Program-made: the position numbers and the translations under genes
Notes under the pieces: generated by a model
Databases searched by the model: none
What the model was told of the DNA's origin: nothing
The model's input: only the letters and a program-made list of their open reading frames with translations
Part shown: positions 28,420 through 38,250 of the stretch, in pieces
Position numbering within the stretch: position 1 is the stretch's first letter
Layout of the letters: every line of letters begins with the position of its first letter
Assembly (NCBI RefSeq): GCF_900187105.1
Contig: NZ_LT906482.1
Location: 1,984,001 to 2,048,000, forward strand
Origin: Eikenella corrodens
GTDB lineage: Bacteria; Pseudomonadota; Gammaproteobacteria; Burkholderiales; Neisseriaceae
Reading direction: 5' to 3'
Length of the DNA: 64,000 nt

Positions 28420-29064
28420 ATGAAAGGTCAGTTATCCCTTTCGCTGGCCAAAGGCTACCTGAAAACGAACGTAGTGAGTTTCGCTAAAACGAACGTAGTG
28501 AGTTTCTGTGGAGCTAAAACGAGCGAAGCAAATTCTGCCAAAATCGGTATGATTGGCTGTGCCATGCTGCTGGCCGCCTGTTCTATCTTGCCTGCCAGTG
28601 CCGAACCTGCCAGGAGCAACACCATCAGCGGCGAAGTGGTGCGCGTGTGGGACGGTGATACGCTGCATCTGCAAGACGGCTTTGGCCACCGACATAAAAT
28701 CCGCCTTGCCGGCATTGATGCGCCGGAATTGGAGCAAGCCCACGGCAAAGCCTGCCGCGACCGTTTGGCCGAACAAGTGCTGTATCGGCAAGTGCAGGCC
28801 GCAATCGTGGATACCGACCGCTACGGCCGCAAAGTGGCACAAATCCGCCTGAACGGCCGTGATATTAACCGGCAGCAGGTGGCCGACGGCTGCGCCTGGC
28901 ACTACCGCCGCTACGCCCGAGAATGGCAGAGTGAGGCTGAATATGCCGCTTATGCCGAAGCTGAGGTGCAAGCCAAAAACCAGCGGCTCGGCCTATGGCG
29001 GCAAGCTTCTCCGCAGGCACCGTGGCAGTTTCGTCACCGGCAGCAACAACAGTACCGGCATTGA
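28420..29064 (+). CDS. Thermonuclease (SNase-like) family secreted nuclease with repeat-derived N-terminus
   Basis: 214 residues if begun at ATG 28420, five bases after the rdgB stop. The nuclease domain starts at TISGEVVRVWDGDTLHLQ and contains KIRLAGIDAPEL and DRYGRKVAQI, the calcium/catalytic blocks of staphylococcal-nuclease-like enzymes. MIGCAMLLAACSILPASA looks like a signal or lipoprotein sequence, which would favour a start at 28549 (171 residues). Between the two starts the DNA is a DUS followed by two 24-bp repeat units, translated as GYLK, KTNVVSFA and KTNVVSFC. Which start is used is open. A longer ATG at 28222, inside rdgB, is unlikely. Confidence 0.8.
   Translation: MKGQLSLSLAKGYLKTNVVSFAKTNVVSFCGAKTSEANSAKIGMIGCAMLLAACSILPASAEPARSNTISGEVVRVWDGDTLHLQDGFGHRHKIRLAGIDAPELEQAHGKACRDRLAEQVLYRQVQAAIVDTDRYGRKVAQIRLNGRDINRQQVADGCAWHYRRYAREWQSEAEYAAYAEAEVQAKNQRLGLWRQASPQAPWQFRHRQQQQYRH
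28451..28509 (+). repeat. DUS plus two tandem 24-bp repeat units inside the nuclease reading frame
   Basis: A DUS (about 28452-28464) runs into unit 1 (28462-28485) and unit 2 (28486-28509), sharing AAAA. A degenerate third unit follows at 28516-28539. Each unit has the core ACGAACGTAGTGAGTTTC and is exactly eight codons long, so it keeps the reading frame. Confidence 0.8.
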
Positions 29065-29066
29065 GT

Positions 29067-29148
29067 AGGCTACCTGAAAACGAACGTAGTGAGTTTCGCT
29101 AAAACGAACGCAGTGAGTTTTGTTAAAACGGATGCAGTGAGTTTCGCT
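29067..29148 (+). repeat. DUS plus three tandem 24-bp repeat units after the nuclease gene
   Basis: A DUS (about 29068-29079) is followed by units at 29077-29100, 29101-29124 and 29125-29148, each about AAAACGAACGYAGTGAGTTT plus CGCT or TGTT. A decayed tail continues to about 29205. The array begins two bases after the nuclease stop codon. Confidence 0.85.
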
Positions 29149-29338
29149 AAAGCGTAAGCCTCAACGAAGCTCAAACGAGGTTGCAACGGAGCAAAAGCGA
29201 AAGGGATGGGCTTGGCCAAAACTAGATAGCTGCTTAATCAAAATCGTTCGCAATAAAACTCCTATCCCTGCCAACACAATGCTATAATTCGCAAATTTTT
29301 CCGCCGCCGTGCGGGTTCACTTTATTCAGAAAGACAAT

Positions 29339-30115
29339 ATGGCAGCCTTCAACACACAAAAAGTCCTGTCCGTACACCACTGGACCGACGCCTATTTCAC
29401 CTTCACCTGCACCCGCGACGACAGCCTGCGTTTTGAAAACGGGCAATTCGTCATGGTCGGCCTGTTGGTGGACGGCAAACCCCTGATGCGTGCATACAGT
29501 GTGGCTTCCGCCAACTGGGAAGAGCATCTCGAATTTTTCAGCATTAAAGTGCCGGATGGCCCGCTCACCAGCCGCTTGCAGCACCTTAAAGTCGGCGACG
29601 AAGTGCTCATCAGCAAAAAGCCCACCGGCACTCTGATTTGCGGCGATTTAAACCCCGGAAAACACCTCTATCTGCTCTCCACCGGTACCGGCATCGCGCC
29701 GTTCTTGAGTATTACCAAAGACCCGGAAGTGTATGAGCAATTTGAAAAAGTCATTCTCGTGCATGGTGTGCGCTATAAAAAAGACCTCGCTTACTATGAC
29801 CGCTTCACCCAAGAGCTGCCTAACCACGAATACTTGGGCGAAATGATTCGCGAGAAACTGATTTACTACCCCATTGTTTCCCGAGAGGAATTCGAACACC
29901 AAGGCCGACTTACCGATTTGATGCGGAGCGGCAAACTGTTCGAGGATATCGGCCTGCCGCCGATTAATCCGCAAGATGACCGCGCCATGTTGTGCGGCAG
30001 CCCGGCCATGCTCAAAGACACCAGTGATGTGCTCAACAGCTTCGGTCTCACTGTGTCGCCCAAAATGGGGCAGCGCGGTGATTATCTGATTGAACGCGCG
30101 TTTGTGGACCAATAA
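29339..30115 (+). CDS. fpr: Ferredoxin--NADP reductase (Fpr type), copy 1
   Basis: 258 residues, the usual Fpr size. The FAD-binding RAYSVAS is near residue 53, the NADP-binding STGTGIAPFLSI near 120 and the nucleotide-binding LCGSPAML near 220. It moves electrons between NADPH and ferredoxin or flavodoxin and is often linked to oxidative-stress protection. The start at 29339 follows AAAGACA; a 10-residue upstream extension is less likely. TATAAT at 29283-29288 may be its -10 element. A second, diverged copy is at 51121. Confidence 0.92.
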   Translation: MAAFNTQKVLSVHHWTDAYFTFTCTRDDSLRFENGQFVMVGLLVDGKPLMRAYSVASANWEEHLEFFSIKVPDGPLTSRLQHLKVGDEVLISKKPTGTLICGDLNPGKHLYLLSTGTGIAPFLSITKDPEVYEQFEKVILVHGVRYKKDLAYYDRFTQELPNHEYLGEMIREKLIYYPIVSREEFEHQGRLTDLMRSGKLFEDIGLPPINPQDDRAMLCGSPAMLKDTSDVLNSFGLTVSPKMGQRGDYLIERAFVDQ

Positions 30116-30135
30116 GGTTTAAATGTTTGAGTACA

Positions 30136-30174
30136 CCAAAAAGGCTACCTGAAAATTTCAGGTAGCCTTTTTGG
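30136..30174 (+). terminator. Facing DUS pair, terminator of fpr
   Basis: CCAAAAAGGCTACCTGAAA and its complement form one of the longest hairpins here, because non-DUS bases (CCAAA/TTTGG) extend the stem. It starts 20 bases after the fpr stop. Confidence 0.7.
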
Positions 30175-30380
30175 TGGAACCTTCACATGGGGAGATATCG
30201 GCTGGTGTATCCATTTTTATCGGATGTTGAAGGGGGAGGCTTAAGAATTTTAGTGAGATTTGCTTTGCTCGTTTTGCTTTTTAGAAATTGGCCTTCCTTT
30301 GAAAATCTGGTTTTAACTTCGTGGCAACTCAGCTTAGGCTGTGCCAAAACTCGTTTTAGTTTTGTTGCGGATCATGTTTT

Positions 30381-30404
30381 AGCGAAACTCACTGCGTTCG
30401 TTTT
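30381..30404 (-). repeat. 24-bp repeat unit joined to a DUS
   Basis: On the minus strand it has the core ACGAACGCAGTGAGTTTCGC and is directly continuous with a DUS (30401-30414), the same arrangement as at 9839. Confidence 0.75.
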
Positions 30405-30493
30405 CAGGTAGCCTTTAGTAGGTTTATAAACTTGGATATAAGTAGAGGCTGTGAGTAATCAGGGTAGGCAATGTTGTATGAAGAGATAATAAG

Positions 30494-30523
30494 AAAAGGC
30501 TTAACCATTTTGGTTAAGCCTTT
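30494..30523 (-). terminator. Terminator downstream of tRNA-Pro
   Basis: AAAGGCTTAACCA and TGGTTAAGCCTTT pair over 13 bp around a short T loop, eight bases past the tRNA 3' end on the minus strand. A-rich sequence on the left gives the U tract. Confidence 0.85.
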
Positions 30524-30530
30524 GGATTTT

Positions 30531-30607
30531 TGGTCGGAGTGAAAGGATTCGAACCTTCGACCCCTTGCACCCCATGCAAGTGCGCTACCAGACTGCGCCA
30601 CACTCCG
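30531..30607 (-). tRNA. tRNA-Pro, anticodon GGG
   Basis: A 77-base cloverleaf with encoded CCA. The acceptor stem CGGAGTG pairs with CACTCCG, then discriminator A and CCA. The D arm is GCGC-AGTCTGGTA-GCGC, the anticodon stem CTTGC/GCAAG with loop ATGGGGT (anticodon GGG, G37), and the T arm GAAGG-TTCGAAT-CCTTT. It reads CCC and CCU. It lies 20 bases downstream of the MerR-like gene and could share its transcript. Confidence 0.96.
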
Positions 30608-30627
30608 ACTTCCGAAAGAAAGTAATT

Positions 30628-30972
30628 TTAAGCTGTTTTTTGCGGCTTGGCAAGGGCTGCTTCGATTTTTTCTAAAACAACCTGCAAATCCTGCCGAACC
30701 TCTTCAGCAGTGGCCGCGGGGCGGTTTAGGCTGTCGTGGCCGTTTAGATTGAAACGGTCGATGTAGGTGGGGAAACTGCCGCTTAATTTGCGGATTTTCA
30801 CCACATCTTGCCGGGTGTATTGGTTACCGCCATGGCCGATCACTACGCCATTATCTTGCTGCCATTGGAAGAATTGCTCGGGCTGGATATCGGCCAGATA
30901 GCATAACTCTTCCAGGCTGAAATAGCGTTTAACCGGAATGGGCGGCAGGGCGCGTTCAGTTTTGTTTGCCAT
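30628..30972 (-). CDS. MerR-like small DNA-binding protein next to ihfA
   Basis: 114 residues. The N-terminal half ([20 protein letters not shown] followed by FQWQQDN and [12 protein letters not shown]) fits a MerR-type winged helix. The C-terminal half is a short helix without the usual effector domain. It overlaps the end of ihfA by 17 bases, an arrangement often seen next to ihfA, including in proteobacteria where ihfA follows pheT. The target is unknown. Confidence 0.8.
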   Translation of the reverse strand: MANKTERALPPIPVKRYFSLEELCYLADIQPEQFFQWQQDNGVVIGHGGNQYTRQDVVKIRKLSGSFPTYIDRFNLNGHDSLNRPAATAEEVRQDLQVVLEKIEAALAKPQKTA

Positions 30973-31258
30973 AGTGGTGTTCCACCATGCCTTTGAGTTT
31001 TTGGCTGGCGTGGAAGGTTACCACCCGACGGGCGGTAATCGGAACTTCTTTGCCGGTTTTGGGGTTGCGGCCTGGGCGCTGCGGTTTGTCGCGTAGTTGA
31101 AAGTTGCCGAAGCCGGAAATTTTGATTTCTTCGCCGCGTTCTAAAGTGGCACGGATTTCTTCGAAGAATAGTTCAACGATTTCTTTTGCGTCGTTCTTGC
31201 TGATATTGCTGACTTTTTCTACCAGAATATCGGCTAATTCTGCTTTGGTGAGTGTCAT
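30956..31258 (-). CDS. ihfA: Integration host factor subunit alpha
   Basis: 100 residues, standard size. It starts [16 protein letters not shown] and contains the HU/IHF signature [20 protein letters not shown] including the DNA-intercalating Pro region. With IhfB it bends DNA at specific sites. pheT, the usual upstream gene, is not present here. Confidence 0.97.
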   Translation of the reverse strand: MTLTKAELADILVEKVSNISKNDAKEIVELFFEEIRATLERGEEIKISGFGNFQLRDKPQRPGRNPKTGKEVPITARRVVTFHASQKLKGMVEHHYGKQN

Positions 31259-31452
31259 TGGGTTTACCTCTAAGTTGCTAAGTTGCGGATTATCGCTAAT
31301 TACTTTTTAGAAATCAAGCGAATGCTGGGGTATATGAGAAAATCTGTAGAACAGGGCGGCATATTGTGTGGCAATCTGTGCATTATGCCTATCCACAGTG
31401 GGTTTCGCTGTGAGCTGCCATAGCGCAGGCTACCTGAAAAATAGCTGTATTT
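31259..31452. other. Intergenic region between ihfA and the M61 peptidase
   Basis: 194 bases; one DUS (31427-31440) just after the peptidase stop. It must contain the ihfA promoter (minus), which I could not place. Confidence 0.45.
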
Positions 31453-33192
31453 TTATATTTGCAGCCAAGCTTGCAGTGCAGCTGAATTTTCGATGGTTAG
31501 CCAAGCGGTATTGGCAGTGGCAGGTTGTACAGGGGCGGTGGTGTGGTGCAATACGCTGTGCCGGAAGTAGTGTAGCTTGACTTGGCTGCCGATTTTTTGT
31601 TGCTGCCATTGGGTAGCAAAATCGTTGGCGGCATAGCCATTAATGGCGATGATGCGGTCGCCAGGGGCTAGGCCGGCATGTTCGGCACTGCTGCCATTGA
31701 GTACGTGGCTGATGGTGATGTCGCTGCCGTTTTGCTGGAAGCGGGCGCCGAAGTCATTGGCTGGCGGAATAGGGGGGAGTGGCCCGCAGCCTCCGTTGTG
31801 AGAAGGCGGCAGGGGTAGCCAGTGTAGGCGTAAACCGGCGTGGGCGAGGGCTATTTCAAGGGGCAGGGCTTGGGTACTGCGGATGAGCTGGTCAAACAGA
31901 TTGTGTAAATCGAGGCTGGTGATGGTTTGGGCAAGCTCTTCCCATTCGGTTTCATGCAGCGGTTGTTTTCTGGTCAGCCAGTCTTGATAGAGGGACTGCA
32001 TAATGCTATCGAGGCTGTGCCGGCTTTGCTTGCGGATATAGAGGTCGAGGCAGAGGGCGGCGAGGGCGCCTTGCTGGTAGTAGCTGGTGATGGCGTTGGG
32101 GCTGTTTTCGTTTTGTTTGTAGTATTTGTCCCAGGCGTGGAAGCTGGATTGGGCGAGGGTTTGCCGTCGATGGCCGGGGTTGCGGTGCACACGGGTGATG
32201 GTTTTGGCTAAGAGCTCGAGATAGGCAGCAGGGCTGATTCGACCGCTGCGCACGAGGAATAGGTCGTCGTAATAAGATGTAATGCCTTCGAATGCCCATA
32301 AAAGCTCGGTGTAGGCTTCTTGGTTGAGGTCGGATTGGGCGAGGGCGGCAGGTTTGATGGATTTGACGTTCCAAGCATGGAAGTATTCATGAGAAATCAG
32401 GCCGAGCAGCTGGGTATAGTTGGTAGAGGCTTCAGCAAGGTTGTTTTCAGGTAGCCAGCTGCGGTCGGCGAGTAGGGCAGTAGATGATGTGTGTTCGAGG
32501 CCGCCGTAGATGTGGTCGCCCAGATGCAGCAGGAAGGTGTAGTGCGCAAACGGGGCGGGGTTGGGGAAGAATTGGAGTTGGGCGGTGCAGATGGCTTGGG
32601 TGTCGGCTAGCAGGCGTTGGCGGTCGAAGTCGGGGTAGTGGCCGCTGAGGACGATGCGGTGTGGAATGCCGGCAGCGGTGAATTCGAGAATTTCGAGAGT
32701 GCCGGCTTCCAGCGGGCAGTCGATGAGGTGGCGGTAGTTGTCTGCTTGGTAGAGATGGTCACCTAGTCTGGGCAGAGCGGTGGCGGTTTGCCATTGGCTG
32801 GGGAAACAGAGTTCGACTTGGTGTAGCTCTTCAGTGTGTGAGGCTACCTGAAAAAACAGGGCGGCGCCGTCGAAGAAAGCGCGTTCGCTATCTAAATAGC
32901 AACCGCGCACGGAGAGATCGAAAGCATAAACATCGTATTCGATGATCCAGTCGCCGGGTGTATTTTCTTCGGCCTGCCAGATATTTTTGCTGATGGCTTG
33001 TAAATCGGCAGCTTGGCCGTTGCAGCTGGCTTCAATGCGGATGATGTGCCGGGCAAACTCACGAATCATATAGCTACCGGGCACCCAGTTGGGTAAGGTG
33101 AGGAGAACGGGTTGGCTGCCGTGGTGGCTGAAACGCAGGCAAACACGGAAGAGATGTTGTTTGAGTAGTGGGGTAATGGTGTAGTGAGGCAT
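31453..33192 (-). CDS. M61 family metallopeptidase with C-terminal PDZ domain
   Basis: 579 residues, no obvious signal peptide. The zinc motif is HEYFH at residues 268-272, with a downstream Glu in LLWAFEGITSYYDD; this is the M61 (glycyl aminopeptidase) catalytic domain. A beta-rich N-terminal domain precedes it. A PDZ domain (about 490-540) carries GLAPGDRIIAINGYAAND. Two DUS copies lie in frame (near 32446 and 32838, encoding GYLKTT-like and FFQVAS text). Substrates are unknown. Confidence 0.88.
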   Translation of the reverse strand: MPHYTITPLLKQHLFRVCLRFSHHGSQPVLLTLPNWVPGSYMIREFARHIIRIEASCNGQAADLQAISKNIWQAEENTPGDWIIEYDVYAFDLSVRGCYLDSERAFFDGAALFFQVASHTEELHQVELCFPSQWQTATALPRLGDHLYQADNYRHLIDCPLEAGTLEILEFTAAGIPHRIVLSGHYPDFDRQRLLADTQAICTAQLQFFPNPAPFAHYTFLLHLGDHIYGGLEHTSSTALLADRSWLPENNLAEASTNYTQLLGLISHEYFHAWNVKSIKPAALAQSDLNQEAYTELLWAFEGITSYYDDLFLVRSGRISPAAYLELLAKTITRVHRNPGHRRQTLAQSSFHAWDKYYKQNENSPNAITSYYQQGALAALCLDLYIRKQSRHSLDSIMQSLYQDWLTRKQPLHETEWEELAQTITSLDLHNLFDQLIRSTQALPLEIALAHAGLRLHWLPLPPSHNGGCGPLPPIPPANDFGARFQQNGSDITISHVLNGSSAEHAGLAPGDRIIAINGYAANDFATQWQQQKIGSQVKLHYFRHSVLHHTTAPVQPATANTAWLTIENSAALQAWLQI

Positions 33193-33453
33193 TTATTTAT
33201 TCGGTTTTGATTGAAAGGGATATGGAGTTTTCAGGTAGCCTGTTTTGCGAAAAATGAAAAGATGTGTGTATTTTTGTGGTTATAGTGTGTGTTTTGCTTT
33301 AAAATATACCGCTTAAACTGCGCGCAGTCTATCGCTGTATGGCTTGCGGTGGTTTCTTTCTATATAAATTAAGAAAATCGGATGTGCCGGCCTGCATGGG
33401 TTTGGCTGAACCGGTGTTGAAGAAGAGTACAGCCATCTTTATGGAGGTTTTTC
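33193..33453. other. Divergent region upstream of ccoN
   Basis: 261 bases with one DUS (33228-33241) and an AT-rich stretch (33240-33310). ccoN operons are commonly FNR-controlled; I looked for TTGAT-N4-ATCAA and found no good match. The ccoN start has GGAGG nine bases upstream. Confidence 0.5.
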
Positions 33454-34896
33454 ATGGAAACACAAACCTATAACTACAAAGTAGTGCGGCAGTTTGCTGT
33501 GATGACAGTGGTTTGGGGTGTGGTTGGGATGTTGGTTGGGGTAATCGTGGCGGCACAGCTCTATTTCCCACAACTGAATCTGTCTGAGGTGGGACCATGG
33601 TTCCATTTCGGTCGTTTACGCCCGCTGCACACCAATGCTGTTATTTTTGCATTCGGCGGCTGCGGCCTGATCGCCACATCTTATTATGTGGTGCAGCGCA
33701 CTTGTAACGCCCGCTTGTATGGCGGCTGGCTCCCAGCCTTTACCTTTTGGGGCTGGCAGCTGGTGATTGTGCTGGCGGCGGTTACTCTGCCAATGGGCTA
33801 TACACAAGGCAAAGAATATGCCGAATTGGCTTGGCCGATTGATATTCTGATTACTCTGGTTTGGGTGGCTTATGCCATTGTGTTTTTCGGCACGCTCGCT
33901 AAACGTAAAGTAAAACACATTTATGTAGCCAACTGGTTTTACGGTGCATTCATTTTGGCCGTGGCACTGTTGCATGTTGTCAACAGTTTAGCTGTGCCTG
34001 CCGGCTTGTTCGATATGACCTCCTACCCCATCTACGCCGGCGCGATTGATGCCATGGTGCAATGGTGGTATGGCCACAATGCCGTAGGCTTCTTCCTCAC
34101 CGCCGGCTTCTTGGGCATGATGTATTACTTCGTGCCTAAACAAGCAGGTCGACCTGTGTACTCATACCGCTTGTCTGTGGTGCACTTTTGGGCGCTGATT
34201 TTCACCTATATGTGGGCTGGCCCGCATCATCTGCACTACACCGCACTGCCAGACTGGACGCAGTCTTTGGGTATGGTGTTGTCGCTGATTCTGTTTGTGC
34301 CCTCTTGGGGCGGCATGATCAACGGTATCATGACTCTTTCCGGCGCGTGGGACAAACTGCGCACTGACCCGATTCTTAAATTCCTCGTGGTTTCTCTCTC
34401 CTTCTACGGTATGTCTACCTTTGAAGGTCCGATGATGTCGATTAAAACCGTAAACGCCCTGAGCCACTATACCGACTGGACGGTTGGCCACGTGCATGCT
34501 GGTGCTTTGGGTTGGGTAGGTTTTGTGACCATGGGCTCGATTTACTATCTGATCCCGCGCCTGTTCGGCCAGAAGGAAATGTACAGTACCAAAATGGTGG
34601 AAGCGCATTTCTGGATCGGCACAGTGGGTATTGTGCTGTATATCGCCTCCATGTGGATTGCCGGTGTGATGCAGGGTTTGATGTGGGGCGCGTTGAACGA
34701 AGACGGTACGCTTACCAATCCTGATTTCGTTGCCTCGGTTCGTGAAAGCATGCGCTTTTATCTGATCCGCTTATCCGGTGGTCTGTTGTATCTGGTGGGT
34801 ATGGTATTGATGGCATACAACGTTTACCGCACCGCAGTAGCGGGCAAGCCGGTGGATGCTGCTATTCCTGCTCTCACACAGAACCAACAGCACTAA
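33454..34896 (+). CDS. ccoN: Cytochrome c oxidase cbb3-type subunit I
   Basis: 480 residues with 12 or so hydrophobic helices. Haem and CuB ligands are recognisable: [21 protein letters not shown]-type text ([16 protein letters not shown]), the paired histidines in [13 protein letters not shown], and [11 protein letters not shown]. It is the catalytic subunit of the high-affinity terminal oxidase used at low oxygen, in the inner membrane. First gene of ccoNOQP. Confidence 0.97.
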   Translation: METQTYNYKVVRQFAVMTVVWGVVGMLVGVIVAAQLYFPQLNLSEVGPWFHFGRLRPLHTNAVIFAFGGCGLIATSYYVVQRTCNARLYGGWLPAFTFWGWQLVIVLAAVTLPMGYTQGKEYAELAWPIDILITLVWVAYAIVFFGTLAKRKVKHIYVANWFYGAFILAVALLHVVNSLAVPAGLFDMTSYPIYAGAIDAMVQWWYGHNAVGFFLTAGFLGMMYYFVPKQAGRPVYSYRLSVVHFWALIFTYMWAGPHHLHYTALPDWTQSLGMVLSLILFVPSWGGMINGIMTLSGAWDKLRTDPILKFLVVSLSFYGMSTFEGPMMSIKTVNALSHYTDWTVGHVHAGALGWVGFVTMGSIYYLIPRLFGQKEMYSTKMVEAHFWIGTVGIVLYIASMWIAGVMQGLMWGALNEDGTLTNPDFVASVRESMRFYLIRLSGGLLYLVGMVLMAYNVYRTAVAGKPVDAAIPALTQNQQH

Positions 34897-34935
34897 AGCT
34901 ATAAAATCAATAGAAATCAAGAACAGGCTACCAAA

Positions 34936-35559
34936 ATGCAACTGCAAAAACTTGCCGAAGAAAAAGTAGGCTACCTGATTGTGTTTACCTTTCTGCTGAT
35001 CAGCGTTGGGTTGTTTGTTGAGGTTGTGCCACTGTTTTTCAGCCCAACCGTTACTCAGCCAATCCCAGGCGTGAAGCCCTATACGGCGCTTCAGGTGGCT
35101 GGCCGAGATATTTATATCCGTGAAGGCTGCTACAACTGCCACTCCCAAATGATCCGCCCCTTCCGTGCTGAAACCGAGCGCTATGGCCATTATTCTGTGG
35201 CCGGTGAATCGGTGTACGATCATCCGTTCCAGTGGGGTTCCAAGCGTACTGGTCCAGATTTGGCTCGCGTGGGTGGCCGCTATTCCGATGAATGGCACCG
35301 CCGTCACCTGATTAATCCGCGCCAAGTAGTGGCAGATTCCAATATGCCCGCTTTCCCATGGTTGGCACGAAACCGTGTGGATGGAGAAACTGTGGCCAGC
35401 CATATGCGTGCCCTGCGCAGGGTAGGTGTGCCTTATAGCGATGAGGAAATCGCCTCTGCTCCGGCGCAGGTGGAAGGCAAATCCGAGATGGAAGCGGTCA
35501 TCGCTTATCTGCAAGGCTTGGGTTTGGCACTGAAAAATACCCATGAAGTAAGAAAATAA
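34936..35559 (+). CDS. ccoO: Cytochrome c oxidase cbb3-type subunit II
   Basis: 207 residues. One N-terminal membrane helix (about 12-34) and one haem c site, CYNCH, at residues 65-69; the axial Met lies in SNMPAFPW. It relays electrons from CcoP to CcoN. A near-perfect DUS (AGGCTACCTGA) in the start of the helix encodes VGYLIV, and a partial copy (AGGCTACC) lies in the ribosome-binding region. Confidence 0.96.
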   Translation: MQLQKLAEEKVGYLIVFTFLLISVGLFVEVVPLFFSPTVTQPIPGVKPYTALQVAGRDIYIREGCYNCHSQMIRPFRAETERYGHYSVAGESVYDHPFQWGSKRTGPDLARVGGRYSDEWHRRHLINPRQVVADSNMPAFPWLARNRVDGETVASHMRALRRVGVPYSDEEIASAPAQVEGKSEMEAVIAYLQGLGLALKNTHEVRK

Positions 35560-35568
35560 GGCAGTTTC

Positions 35569-35718
35569 ATGAGCGAAGTGAATCTGGTTCGGGTTATGTA
35601 CACCGTCATCTGCTTCTTGTTTTTTATGGTGGTGCTTGGTATTGCCTATTATGGCAAATTCAAAGCGCACTATGATGAAGAGGGACGGCGCATCATTGAT
35701 GATGATGATTCGGTATAA
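35569..35718 (+). CDS. ccoQ: Cytochrome c oxidase cbb3-type subunit CcoQ
   Basis: 49 residues, MSEVNLVRVMYTVICFLFFM then a hydrophobic helix, ending in GKFKAHYDEEGRRIIDDDD. Size, single helix and position between ccoO and ccoP identify the small assembly/stability subunit. Confidence 0.88.
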   Translation: MSEVNLVRVMYTVICFLFFMVVLGIAYYGKFKAHYDEEGRRIIDDDDSV

Positions 35719-35759
35719 CAATAACCAGATTCCTTAGACCGTGAACACGGAGCACAATA

Positions 35760-36776
35760 ATGAATACATCCCACTTTACTAGCAATTTCTGGAACTACTA
35801 CATCGCCGGCATCGTCGTGATCAGCTTTATTGGGCTGATATGGCTGATTTTGTCGCAAAATAAGGTTAAGCTACCGGCCAAAGGCGAAGATGTAAAAACC
35901 ACTGGCCACAGTTGGGACGGCATCGAGGAATATAATAATCCGCTGCCTCGCTGGTGGTTTTATCTCTACATCCTGATTTGGCTGTTCTCCATCGGCTACC
36001 TGTATGTTTATCCTGGTTTGGGCGACTACAAAGGCTCATTTGGCTGGACCAGCAGCAACCAGTATGAGAAAGAAATGGAGACCGCCAATGCCCAGTTTGC
36101 ACCTGTATATGGAAAATTTGCCGATATGCCGGTGGAGCAAGTAGCAGCAGACCCGCAGGCGCAACGCTTCGGTAAAAACCTATTCGATACCTACTGTATC
36201 CAATGCCACGGCTCAGATGCCAAAGGTCAAACCGGTTTCCCCAACCTCACCGACAACGACTGGTTGTGGGGTGGCTCACCTGAGCAAATCCGGCAAACCA
36301 TCGCCAAAGGCCGTGTTGGCATTATGGCGCCTTGGGGCCCTGCCTTGGGTGAAGAAGGCGTGAAAAACGCTGCTCATTATGTACTGTCTCTTTCCGGCGC
36401 ATCGCATGATGAAGAACGTGCCAAACGTGGCGATGCCATCTTCCACGGTCCGCCCGCCAACTGCTTCGTTTGCCACGGCGATAAAGGCCAAGGCGTGCAG
36501 GGAGCCGGCCCGAACCTGACTGATAAAGTTTGGTTGTGGGGTGGCAGCGAAAGAGCCATTGTGGAAACCATTACTAACGGTCGCCACAGCCAAATGCCGG
36601 CATGGGAAGGATTCTTGGATGATAACAAAATCCATATCTTGACTGCCTATGTGTGGGGTAAAGCCAATCCGAACGGCGCCGCCAAACCCACAGCGGCAAC
36701 AGCATCCGCTCCCGCACCAGCTGCTGCTTCCTCAGCCAGTGCAGCTTCTGCCGCCTCGCAGCCTGCGGCTAAGTAA
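35760..36776 (+). CDS. ccoP: Cytochrome c oxidase cbb3-type subunit III
   Basis: 338 residues. Two N-terminal helices (about 13-32 and 66-85) precede two class I haem domains with CIQCH (146-150) and CFVCH (235-239). The last 30 residues are an Ala/Ser/Pro tail. It accepts electrons from periplasmic cytochromes. Gonococcal CcoP, from memory, carries a third haem domain after a similar Ala/Pro linker; here the reading frame stops at the linker. Confidence 0.96.
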   Translation: MNTSHFTSNFWNYYIAGIVVISFIGLIWLILSQNKVKLPAKGEDVKTTGHSWDGIEEYNNPLPRWWFYLYILIWLFSIGYLYVYPGLGDYKGSFGWTSSNQYEKEMETANAQFAPVYGKFADMPVEQVAADPQAQRFGKNLFDTYCIQCHGSDAKGQTGFPNLTDNDWLWGGSPEQIRQTIAKGRVGIMAPWGPALGEEGVKNAAHYVLSLSGASHDEERAKRGDAIFHGPPANCFVCHGDKGQGVQGAGPNLTDKVWLWGGSERAIVETITNGRHSQMPAWEGFLDDNKIHILTAYVWGKANPNGAAKPTAATASAPAPAAASSASAASAASQPAAK

Positions 36777-36791
36777 GAGAGCGTCCATTCG

Positions 36792-36832
36792 AAGGCTACC
36801 TGAAAAAGCCAAGGCATTTTTCAGGTAGCCTT
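36792..36832 (+). terminator. Facing DUS pair, terminator of ccoNOQP
   Basis: AAGGCTACCTGAAAAA and TTTTTCAGGTAGCCTT form a 16-bp stem with a nine-base loop, 15 bases after the ccoP stop. Confidence 0.7.
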
Positions 36833-36882
36833 TCCTATACACCGCGTTTACAATATAGCCAAATTCTCTTTACAGGACATAA

Positions 36883-38178
<1,296 letters not shown>

Positions 38179-38183
38179 GCCCA

Positions 38184-38225
38184 AAGGCTACCTGAAAACC
38201 TATTTTTGGTTTTTCAGGTAGCCTT
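38184..38225 (+). terminator. Facing DUS pair, terminator of serS
   Basis: AAGGCTACCTGAAAA and TTTTCAGGTAGCCTT; the inner ACC/GGT extends the stem. It starts about six bases after the serS stop. Confidence 0.65.
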
Positions 38226-38250
38226 CATGTCATGCCAATTAGCTGATTAG

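Larger units (their letters stand above)
30116..30493. other. Intergenic region between fpr and the tRNA gene
   Basis: About 380 bases without a supported gene. It contains the fpr terminator (30136-30174), degenerate repeat-like text around 30250-30375 (AACTCAGCTTAGGCTGTGCC, similar to text near 47645), one good 24-bp unit at 30381-30404 and a DUS at 30401-30414. Confidence 0.55.

Noticed and set aside
33193-33453. FNR box upstream of ccoN
   Set aside because: No TTGAT-N4-ATCAA arrangement with acceptable match was found, despite the usual regulation of such operons.
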